Origin: Mesotaenium endlicherianum
Lineage: Eukaryota; Streptophyta; Zygnematophyceae; Zygnematales; Mesotaeniaceae
Direction: 5' to 3'
NCBI GenBank assembly: GCA_009602735.1
Contig: WELA01004268.1
Location: forward strand, 1,260,363 to 1,324,362
Length of the DNA: 64,000 nt
Positions 45,188-55,757 of the stretch are shown here, piece after piece. The notes beneath the pieces were generated by a model that saw nothing but the letters and a program-made list of their open reading frames with translations, had not been told where the DNA came from and did not search any database. A program made the position numbers and the translations under genes. The first letter of the stretch is position 1. Every line of letters begins with the position of its first letter.

Positions 45188-46602
45188 TCAATGAAATCAA
45201 ATCGATTTTGCTGAGGCTGGTCTCGGCTTAGTCCTACCACCACCCCTTCCATAGCCACCTCGAGAGGAACCACCTCTACCTCTAGACTGAATAGCATTGT
45301 ACTCATACTCATATTCATCACCCTGATTATCCTCAGCCTGGTCTCCTTCAATTGCATTGTAGGAACCGTGGGGCTTTTTGACAATCTTAGACACTAAAGC
45401 ATTACTCTGGCGCTTGTAATTGAACTGCTGCTGATCCCAGGCATCAGCATTTTGGATCAAGTCAGCCAGTTTCTCATACTTCTTTTCAGCAAAATTACCA
45501 GAGACTTCGGATTTCAAGCCATACATGAAGTATGCTATCCTATACCGCTCTAGCAAGTCTGGGTGCTTCATCATGTTCTCCTGGAACTTTTGAGCAAACT
45601 CAGCAACTGAAGTGGTCTGCTTTAGTGTCAAGGAGATCCTTGCTAAGATAACTTTCTCCTGCTGATTGATCACATCAAACTTCTCATGCAGTTTCTCGAC
45701 AAACTCTACTCAAGTAGGGTCACCGAGTTGTTGAGCCTTACGCTCTCCTTTCCAATACAGCCACCAGTCCGCTGCACTGCCTTTCAGTAGAGCACCAGTG
45801 TGCCTGACCTTCTCGTAATCTTGCAGTTCTAGGTAGTTCTCCAGCCACTGCTCAACATCAGCAAGAAACTTGATCAGGTAATACTTGTGTTTCCCTCAGG
45901 ATCATAGTCCTGGGGAAGTTTTGGCTTAGGCTTACTAGGCCCTCTCCCACCACCACCAGTAGTTTGAGAACCCAATTGGTCTCTGTCCCGCAGCAGAGAC
46001 ATTATGAATCTTTTGTCCTCGTGTTGGGACTGATACATGCTCGCCATTTGCAATCGCATTCGCACAAATAATGCTTCCAAATCCCCACTCTGAGGTGGGA
46101 GTCTAGCAAATGCAGCAGTAGCAGTGGCATCCACTCGCTAGGTAGTGTCCTCCACAGTCCCTCTGGCTCCTACAGCAACAATTCCTGCCGCATTCAGCGG
46201 GTCACAAATTTGACCTAGAGGCACATTGAGTTGTACAGCAGGAGGTGGATTTAGAACATTGGCCCTTGCTGCCATGAGTTCTTTGACAGTGTGCTCGTCC
46301 GCTGGCTGTCCTTCCCTCCGTTCTGTATCTTTAGCAGCTTTTGCTAATCGTTCGGCTTCTAATCTGACTCTTTCCTCCTCAGCCTGCTGTGCTGCGACTG
46401 CAGCAATAGCAACTGCCTCATTCGCTGCCTCGCTAGCTGCAGTATCTGGTACTGCTTCAGATAGGTACGGATTTCCGCTACATGGCTTTCAGCCTGATTT
46501 TTGACATTCTCGTAATCCTGATTTTTCATGTCTCAAGAGTTGCTACTTTGAGACCTTGTCCTTACCATACAAAGAAGATTGTGATTATCGCTCCGATACC
46601 AC

Positions 46603-47321
46603 TGAAATGAATCGACTTACCAAGTAGGCGATTAACAATTAATGAAGATCTTAATATCAGCAAGTAATCTATATGATATTTTCTGTTAATTGATTAAACA
46701 TCAAAAGACAACACACTAGCAGTGGACAATACTCGCAAATCAAATGGCAGTAAACTAGCATCAATAATGCAATCAGTTAACTCATACATAAGCAAGGCTA
46801 GAAGACAGTGCATATCAATGGCTTCTCGCCTTTGATTCAGATCTCTCTCCGTAAGCTGTATAAGAGAGTTGGCCTCGTTTCCGAATGTCGAACTCGAGAG
46901 CAATACTTAGCATATGTACATGGAATGAGTTTACTCTTCAACAGCCAGTGCGATGGCGTCGCCTACCCGGGAGTTAACCACGTTGGTAGGACCTCGGTTA
47001 ACCAAATCCACCGCCATCTCCCATCATTCCGAATCGCCATCCATCCTAAGGATGTCATTTGGCCATTCATCTAGCTCACCACAGTTAGATGCATATCTAG
47101 GCAGTTCGCTAGTATCGAGTACGGAAGTCAGCTGGCTGTCAAAGAATGTGTCAGCAAGCTGACCTAAGTTGACTTCAGCTTGCTGCTCCCGGCTGAGTCA
47201 TTAAACTGATTATTTTAGAAGGATTAGCAGACTCAATATTAACTAAAGTTCAACAGGTTGAACTTATTTAATTATTATATCTAAATGAATATTATATCTA
47301 TCAATATATTGATTCATTACA
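46603..47321 (-). repeat. Right (5') LTR of element H
   Basis: 719 bp, pairs with 35722-36439. The primer-binding site lies immediately left (about 46590-46602). Confidence 0.92.
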
Positions 47322-47678
47322 CCAGATCAGCCTCATCCGATGTGTCGGGCTGATTTGACGTCCACATGCATGCATCGAAAAATCTAGAATATACTGTCTT
47401 AGACGCGCTAGCCTAATTAGAAACTTCTTGGTAAATCGACCAAGTCGGCACTCCGCGTTAGCCGAAATTACGTGAAGGTTCAAATTCACTCTAACGGCCA
47501 AATCGCTCAACGCTGTCGGTCAATTCGACGGTCGCTCTCACCGCAAAGTAAGGACAGTCGTCGACCAACCTTAAAATTAATCTTCAGAAATTCATAATTT
47601 TTTCAATACTTGACCAGATTCGAAGAATTTTGTATCAAAATGACCACAAAAATGCATTCTACAATTTTATGACACTAC

Positions 47679-50352
47679 GAATTATAGCATGTATTCCGGC
47701 CTGGTTTGAGCTCCTTTGCTCAACACCTTGCCTTAACAGTTTCCACTGCTGGTTGGGCTCACTCAGCTCTTCGTCGAGGGCCCTGCTCTTGCTAATAGCA
47801 ATTCAACAATTGAGACTTCTGAGAAACTTGGAAATCAACAGAACACTCACCATTTTATGTGCCTTCGCCCGTTTGTGGTGTTTGACTCAAATCTGCTCTA
47901 GAAATCCTAGCAGATTCTATTCTGCAAGCTCTCTTTCCTTTGAGACGGAACCCCTTCTTGAAAAATACCGAAACCTAACTATAATACAATAAAAGGGAAA
48001 ATCCTGAGCCTCCACAGAAGCGTGACTCCTGGCTCTCTAGTGGCCTTGGGATCTGCTTCTCCGTTGCGCCTTCTTTTTCTCCTCCTCTTGCTCCTGCGCT
48101 CCTCTTTGCTTCTTTGGCAAAAAATGTACGAGGCAAGAATGAGGCACGGTCCGTGCAGAGCTTATGCCTTTCCCAGGCACCACGCACGCTATTCTTTCCC
48201 GAGAACTCCGGCGCTTAATCACAGCGCTCAGCATGCATGCAACCTCGCAGGATTCCCTCAGATAGCTTGACTTGATTGACGTCACTTAGCATGCATGCAC
48301 GCCTCTTGTTGTCAAGCGTGCGTGCTTAACCTTTCAGTCAGCATGCACGCCTAGGTGGCATTGAACCTATGTCTTCTGAGGTGGCTGCTTACGTCGTGGC
48401 AGCCTCACCACAGGTCCATGGATGAGGTGGACTCTTCATACAATCTCGGCTAACTTGACCCTTACCAGAGTGGCTGCACAGTCAGCATCATCTTACTTGG
48501 CATCTGCTAATGTGGTCCGTTTGCCGGTCCCAGCGTAGTCAGCTCTCTTGCAGACTTTGCTTTGTCAAAACCCCACTCATCCTTGAGTGTTGGGATTGAT
48601 TAACCAGTCACGCTTTCCGTGACTTGACTTGACTTGACCAAGTGGTTTGTAAGTTGGGTGGTCGGGGAGTCAGCGCTGACTTTTCGTACCTGGTGGCCGT
48701 GACTTGCGTCACTCGTGCGGCGCCGTCAGACCGATAGGAGTCGCGACAGCTACGAGTAAAAAATCAAGATTAATGGAGTAAATTGTGAAAGTGCTGACGG
48801 AACTAGACGAGACTTAACGGAGAACGACACTGCACTCCTTGTAGAATCTAACATTTGACAACATGCGTGCGGATTTAACCACTATAGGCTGATGTCAGCG
48901 AGGTTTGCGATCTTCTATGGATCTTGATGGAATCTGCAAGCAATCTGCAGCAATTGGTCCGCAGCAGCCTGCTGTAGCTGGCTGTAGCACTTGCACTGAC
49001 CTAGCACCGATGAGCACCGTTGTGTTGTTGGCCCTCACGGGCCACGGCAGGGCAAGGCAGCTGATGGCAGACCAGTTGAGACCAGTGCGAACTCAACTTC
49101 GCTGTCGGGTGCAATCGAGCACCGTCGAGGGAGCCTACGCGTTTGTGATTAACCGCGAAGGCCGCAAGGATTCTTCTACCAGTGACTACCAATTAGAAGA
49201 TATCTCTATCTCCTGCCGAAGCCCGCGGATACCCTCTTGCGCGGTGCACTGACTGCCGTCGCGCGCAGACGACGAATATACGAGACTAGGAAATAAAAAA
49301 ACTCTCCACTGGGGCTCCAGGGGCAGGCATCCTATGAGACGTAAATTTGGTCATGTCCCAGAGGGTCGTTTGTGCTGGCAAAGGATAGCATTCTCTTATC
49401 TGTTGGTGAGACTAGGCAAGGTACAGACTTGGTGGTATATCAGAAGAACTCAGATTGATGACTGAATATTACAAGCCCGAAACACTAAAATCTGAAGTCA
49501 TTGCACTTTCATCAAACCTTCTGTAGGCTTGCAACTCGATACTTTTGTAAGAAAGAGTGCAGGTGACCAGGTTTGCAGTCTGAAGATACTAGTAGCTGAT
49601 TCTGTTGTGTATAGTTTCTGACACCAATTTGTGCCTGTGCACAGATTGTCTGTCTATGACCTATCATAATGTTGTAATTACATGCATGTCAGCGGAGACG
49701 ACCAATTGGATATCAATTCTAACTCTCCTGACCAACGGATACTTTGCATAAGCATCTCCAGACCCCAGCTGAACAACTCATGTGCTAGCATGGACTCACG
49801 CCACATGCAGACAGCTGTTCACATATTAAGACATACTTGCAGAAATAAGGACAAGAAGCTACCTATGATCACCAAAGCTGTACTACATGAACAGTGGGGA
49901 TACTTTTTAAAATGACACACATTGCTTCACAATAAGCTTGACCAACCAACCAATCTACCTAAGAATAATATCACCTCTCGAATACAAATACTACCATAAG
50001 TCTTACTTCTCATGAAGCAAACGGAACCTAGTCTTTGATTCACCTGCATACAATGAACTACTTGAAGACGTGAAAATCTGGTCTGACCCTTCAACGATAC
50101 GAGGTGACAACTATCGAGGATAGGAAACAAAAGGAGAACACTGTCTGGTTGTCATCTTCTAACAGCATGCACCGAGAAGCTTAACCGACCTGTTAGCTGC
50201 CTCTTCAGTACATAGTCTACAATGTGGCAAGAACCTGAAACCGATTGCAAGGAACAACCTGGAGAACCGCTGTCACCTAGGAGGAACGAGGGATTTCAAC
50301 CCCGGAAACTACCTGACCGAAAGAATAGACATGAACCAAGAGAGCCCCTAGC
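47679..50352. other. Intergenic DNA between the nest and the first host gene
   Basis: I see no supported gene. 48230-48350 has a cluster of GCATGCATGC and GCATGCACGCC motifs. 48770-49250 has short frames on both strands without recognisable content. It probably includes old, decayed repeats. Confidence 0.4.
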
Positions 50353-53300
50353 TTAGTGCCCCTCGATCAACCGACGGACGTACTCCCTCACAATCTCCTC
50401 CCCCTTTACTCCCCTCTTCTTGTGACACTGGAAACAGTTGGATCTGCGAACACACAGAAGTGCACAAAGTCAATCCTGGGCAAAGTAAGCCTGCCTTACA
50501 TCATACAGCTTGAAGATCACAAAGGCAGATGAGCTTCGCAGCCAACCGATACTTCAGCAGCAGGGCAGTCGCCAAAGAAAGCAACATGTATGAAGTGATA
50601 AGGCAGCTAAGGAGTCTCAGTCTTGAGGATAAGAAGACACAACCTGGGCTCCATAGGCCTACACAAGATCCGAAAAGGCTCCTCACACCCAATAGTCCTT
50701 GAAGCAAGAAACAGCAACAACAAAACCAGCTGCCCAGACTGCAGACCTTCGTGGAAAGTTGACGTTCTTGCAGTCTTCACACTCCCAATTGCCGTTCACA
50801 CCTGACTCTGGCCTCTGGTTACCACCGCCCCCGCCAGCCGCATTCATGGCAGCCGGGTCTCCAAACTCCTGCACACCACCAGCCACAAAAACGAAGACGA
50901 TGAGCAGGCCTACAAATTTAAACCACATAACTGTTCTTTTCCCATGCGTTGGTCCTGGAGGAGATGGAGCACTGCATTAACTTATATCTGCCACACAAGA
51001 TACTGTGTTCGTGCACACCACTCAAGAGGGTGGTAGGCAGTACCCTTAAGTAGTCGCTGGGCTTGTCCTTGAAGTCCTCGTATCGGACAGAGGGTCGAGG
51101 AATGACCAGGCGGCCAGAGCCTTGGCTGGCAAGAACACCAGATGTCTGCCTGCGGGTAGGCGCGTAGTCGCCAAGCCCTCCCATGTACGTGCCTATCCCA
51201 CCACCACCAGCAGTGCCTGTACCGTAACCTAAACCTGCTCCGTTTACCAGGCCGTTTGTACCGCCCAGCTGCGACGACCCTACACCTGCTAAGCTCTTCA
51301 TACTTTGGAGGTTACCTGACCCTCCCAGAGTGGAAGTGAGGGCTGCGAGGCTGCCTGGTCCAGCCCAGCCGCCATCGGCAAAGCTATTATATCTCTGCAA
51401 GGTGGACGAAGGACCGGGGGACCTTGTAGAGACGGAGCCATAGACACCTGGCCCGAGGTCTGCAGCACCGTGCAAAGCCATGTCCAGAGAAGGGGGGACC
51501 TGCAGCATTCGCTGCTTCATCTGCTGCAACCAGAGCGTGGCTGATGCAAGGCACTCACCAGCATCTCCGATAGGATCTGCTGAAGCTGCGAATGATGCGA
51601 CAAGCTGCTCTGCCAGCCTCTTCCCCTCGAGAGTAGCACTGCGCGCGCAAGCAGGCGCAAGATTGAAACCAGGTGTCAGTCTGCCCCGACGGTCCTTCAT
51701 GTCTGACCAGCCAGCAGCAGAACGCAAGCACGATGCAGAAATGGACAGTAACCTATTCATGTATGGGCACATGTAACAACAGCTGGCAAGTTCACAGGCG
51801 CGTGCGAGACTGAGTAGGGCTTAAAAAGTCTGAGAACTGATTCACTCAGGCATTTCTAGATCGGTTCACATAACCTCCAACACATTGCGGCTCGAAATTG
51901 AACTACAGCTGCAACACCTACTTACCACCGTCAGTCCTTCAGCACCCAGAAATACGCTGGAGCAGCTTAAAGCTTGTGCTCAGATTGCAAAGCAAGGACA
52001 ATATATCCACAAGCCCACACTATAATTAACTTGCTAGAGGCTATATCAATAAGGAGCATGGCAAAAACGCCACTCCTCGTCACTCATCTTCTCTCACATC
52101 GTCCAAATGATCTGCATTGCGTGCTTGCAGAGACAACCAAGCGTGCAACAGGGGGATACCTGAATGACCTCCGACCAGCATCCCCTGCTATGTACTGAGC
52201 TGCGAGAGAGACATGCTCCTGCTGCTGTTGCTGAAGAGCTTGGGCCTGCTGTTGCAAGATCTGCTGGCTCTGTGCCTCATAGCCACCAGCCATCCAGACA
52301 TCGTGTTCCGGCAACATGCCAGATAATGCCTGACTTGCACTTGCAACCAAGGCCCTTCCCATGTTTGCAGCGTGAGACGAATCCCCCATTTCCAGCACCT
52401 GAAGCATGCGGCAGAGAATCTTGAGGCACGTCAACAAGCTTCCAATCAGACCAAGGCGGAACAGCTGTACCTTGCCCCACTCCACTATGAGCTTGATTGA
52501 GTCCACCATTTGGCTGGCGAGCTACAATATGCGACAACAGCTGTAAATAGGATGAAGACTTGCAAGCTGCACCATTGCCAAGGTTGGGCTCTATCAAGGA
52601 TCGAAGCGAGACCCTTGAGCAAGACCATGGATGGTGATAATTAATATGCAAGAAGTCAGACTTCTGCTAATACTAGGACTAGCCCCCAAGAAGAACAAAA
52701 GCAAGGGTTTTTTGTAGCCATCTGGCGCCAACTTAGTCTCCGTATTCTGACATGTTGTGGCAACAAAACGCGTCTTCCGTGATAAACAAAGTATGTGCAT
52801 CTGAAGGTACATCCCTTTCCCTGGTACTCTTTGCACACTGTCACCCTTGCAGATCCACTCAACGATGCCCTCACTTTTAGAGATGATGCAAGTCCAATCT
52901 TTGTGATGCAGTGAGCACTGAACGCACTTGAAGTCAAGATACCATACTTCCTGCTCCATGGTACAACATACGAGTAGGAGAAAGGAGCCACACACTCACA
53001 TCTGGAGGTAGCATGGAAGTGCCATTAGGCAGCTCTCCTCTCTGCAGTTTGATGGTCTCTACATAAGCTTTCACCACCGCGTCTCCAGAGGGACCCCTCC
53101 TCTTCCCACATTTATTACACTGTCATGAAATCAAAAGGTAGAGCACGATATGTCCTTATTCAACACCATGATATACAGCTTCTTAAGTAGCCAAGTTTTG
53201 CAAAAAGTAAAGAGTATGAACCAGAAAAAAGTTCATTAACTTCGTTATCAATCAAGCATGAAAAAAGGTGAAGCGAGAACAACCATGACCCAAGAGGCAC

Positions 53301-54464
53301 ATGACCTTAGTACAGCTGTCAACCAGTCCGTCAGATACACGAAGATGCAATGTATGCAAAGAGGCCACAAACTTCCCTACCTCTGTCCGTCGTGGATAGT
53401 TCACATTTGCGCAATTAACATCGTCACATATCCAGTTCCCCTCCTCCAGAGCACGCGGCTGTTTCACCCGTGAGGCAGCCAGTTGGTCTGCTTTTGCAGG
53501 CAAGGAGCCTCTGCAGTGCAAAACACCCAGGACTCGCAGATGAGCTGTGCTAAAGCGGACCATGCCTCTCTGTGGAAGGCTGGAAACCGTGATCTATTTC
53601 ATATAAATCAGCCAGGGTTATTTCGTGACAACTGGATGGACTGGACAGCCTAACTTCGAAATTACTGATCAAGTAACATCCTGCCTGATTAACTGTTTGT
53701 CACTGCTGTAAATTGGATACCAATGTAACTTCTGTTTATAGCAGGCATCATCTTAGTGACATATAAAATGACATACATCAGCAACCACTATACCAGCGCG
53801 TCACTTAGAGCTTTTTACTTCAAACTTCTGCTTGATTCTTACTGTGAGCGTGATGTCATACAAGGATGCAGAACAGTACCAACTGATTATTGCGAGACAC
53901 CTTTCTACATATCTCATAGAGTGCTAGAGCAACGGTCTGAATGCAATACCTTCTTGACAAACGAGGAAGTTTAGCTAAACGATTGATGTAAACGCTTGGA
54001 TCTTCGTCCTCATGCATGCCGCTTGCGGCTAGCTGGCAGACACCTCGCAGAAGAGCATGGTCCAGTGAGCTCCTTTGATTACCAAGAACATGATACCATG
54101 GACGCAAGAATGGACTCAAAGATGACGGACTAAAAAAAGCTTGCTGCGTCAAGTACAGAACTGTAGCAGTAGGCGCGGATACATACACAATGTGAGTAAA
54201 ATGCAATGGGTCTCTGAAAGCAGCGTGATGATTCAATGTCATAGAGAATTAGTGGCCATTGGCCACATGCATGGCTCAACGGGCTTTGAGGTGTCAGGGT
54301 CGTCCGCATCGAGGGCCTCTGGATGTCCCAAACCCAAGCGAGATTGATTGCCTCCTTGTGTGCAGGCGTTGTACGTACTTCGCGGGCACCTGATAGAGCA
54401 TGATAGAGTGATGATATTCGCTGCTTACCACCCGACGGTGCATCCAATGAGCTGCTCGGGCCAT
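50353..54464 (-). CDS. Two-finger RanBP2-type zinc finger protein, probably organelle-targeted
   Basis: Spliced minus-strand host gene. Exons: 54464-54429, 54143-53950, 53510-53381, 53119-53000, 52521-52160, 51638-51044, 50868-50747 and 50443-50353, all with GT-AG introns and matching phases, giving 549 residues; an in-frame ATG at 54497 would add 11. The start MARAAHWMHRRV is Arg-rich with no acid, like a mitochondrial or plastid presequence. Finger 1 (NWICDDVNCANVNYPRR + TECNKC) and finger 2 (NWECEDCKNVNFPRR + SNCFQC) fit W-x-C-x(2-4)-C-x3-N-x6-C-x2-C, and each finger is encoded across an intron. Both are followed by a related tail (RGPSGDAVVKAYVETI; RGVKGEEIVREYVRRLIEGH). The middle is Gln-rich then Gly/Ser-rich and probably disordered. 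In plants RanBP2-type fingers bind RNA or proteins; the organellar OZ/VAR3 family acts in RNA editing, but orthology is not shown. The first exon is the least certain. Confidence 0.82.
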
Positions 54465-54497
54465 CGGCAAGTATGAATACACGTAGGCAGAAAGCAT

Positions 54498-55643
54498 GGA
54501 GGGACAGTCAACGAAAGCTGACTTTCAAATGAATCTGCTCTTCCCTGATGCCTCCCCGGTCCCAGTCGAAGTATCACTGGTAGTGGTATAACACGTGTCA
54601 GAAGCATTTCAACGAAATGATGAGGAGCGATATGAATGGTGGGGACCAGTGGCCACCGTGGGGACCAGTAGGTACCGTTGGGGACCGGGCCCTGGGGTTG
54701 GTTGGGGGCTGCCAAGGAGGAAAGTCATGTAGGTCTTACGATTAGCCCGGCAGGGATATTGCAGGGGGAAAACGTTGACCCTGGAGCGGCATGGTAAGCC
54801 GATGCCACGTTGGGATCGTAAGCTGTTGATCACATGTACACACGTGTATAACACTAAAAAGGATCAGCTGGGCATCTGCTCCTACAAGCTGCCCACCTTT
54901 CTAAACTTCCCGCAAATCTGCGACGACAAATTAAGCGTGAAGTGGGACTGTCGGCCCCCCCGACATTATGAGTTGCTAGGAGTATCATACCTTGAAGCTG
55001 CATGGATCGCCTATGACGTCGACTGCAAGGGAGTGAGAGCGAGTGCTTAGATCGGACGTCATGTATGACCAAACATATGTTGACTTTTCTAGGTGCTTGC
55101 CAGGCACAGCTCGCGCGAGCTAGGCATTCTAGCAGCTGATGTTGGATTGCCAGCATGCACATCGGACGGCTGTATCATATGGTCAACACGAATCGGGTGT
55201 TATTTCAGGGCGGGACTGCAGCCAATGCACAGTGAAGGGTTGCATCTTTTTCTCGTCGTCCGTTGCGCTCATCGCCAAAAGTTAATGGGCAAAGCAACAA
55301 GTATGTTTCAGAATGCAGCGCAAGGCTTCAAACAAACCAGCCATGACTTTTGCAAGGGGCTTGCAGTTACTGTCTTACCACATTGGCAATCATGTCTTCA
55401 CGGCTAGCATTTTACGCGATATTGAAATTTGTGCCTTTATATATACGTACACATAATATCAGACGCAAATAGCTATGCAATTGTGGTCGCTCCTAGCAAG
55501 CTTTTATCGTCTTGTTGCTCTTAATTGTCCATGAAAACACAACTAATGGACACTGGTTTTAATTCGAAGCCAAACTCGCTTATATGCCTCCTCATTGCTG
55601 CCACTCTACCGTGTCGTATTCAATGCGCCTCGTGACAAATTAG
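54498..55643. promoter_or_regulatory. Divergent intergenic region between the two host genes
   Basis: About 1.1-1.3 kb separates the 5' ends of the minus-strand zinc-finger gene and the plus-strand AtuA-like gene, so it should hold both promoters. A TATA-like TTATATATAC (55437-55446) lies about 200-300 bp before the candidate starts of the right-hand gene. Between 54620 and 54720 are short GTGGGGACCAGT repeats. Open frames at 54775-55050 (both strands) have no recognisable product. Confidence 0.4.
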
Positions 55644-55757
55644 TTGCAAGAGCGAGAGCAGTCGAGTCTCCGCTCGTTTTTGCGTAGAGGCTGCCTGCCT
55701 CTTGTCCACCACTTTCCCCCCGTTGCCAACCAGGGCACAACGCCAGCTCCGACCAGC

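Larger units (their letters stand above)
35722..47321 (-). mobile_element. Element H: Ty3/gypsy chromodomain element inside a G-type LTR
   Basis: Minus-strand member of the A/C family. LTRs are 35722-36439 and 46603-47321 (about 718 bp, differing by several percent), with perfect TSD CCAGA (35717-35721 and 47322-47326). The primer site on the minus strand is just left of 46603. Parts, right to left: gag (about 46560-45190 with the zinc-knuckle end near 43790-43690), protease (about 43480-42450), reverse transcriptase (42253-41600), RNase H (about 41350-41000), integrase (about 40680-39700), chromodomain (about 39600-39470) and ORF3 (about 39050-36611). It carries three later insertions: a solo G-type LTR, a copia-like solo LTR and an inverted ORF3 piece. 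Broken, with well over ten breaks. Older than A. Confidence 0.92.
35445..47678 (-). repeat. G-type LTR split by element H
   Basis: Two arms, 35445-35721 and 47327 to about 47678, align with the solo LTR at 37967-38718 on either side of its CCAGATCAG sequence, exactly where H is inserted. The left end is inferred at TGAAAGG (35445) by alignment; the right end is near GACACTAC (about 47675). No TSD of its own was found. Confidence 0.75.

Noticed and set aside
48022-48270. Frames on both strands near 48.1 kb
   Set aside because: Leu/Glu-rich low-complexity shadows of each other; no homology.
51480-51776. Plus-strand frame opposite the zinc-finger gene
   Set aside because: Antisense shadow of the Gly/Ser-rich exon at 51638-51044.
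52277-52651. Minus-strand frame of 124 codons
   Set aside because: Overlaps the supported exon 52521-52160 in another frame and lacks homology.
54775-55050. Plus-strand frame of 91 codons before the AtuA-like gene
   Set aside because: No recognisable domain and an equally long frame on the other strand; kept as intergenic.
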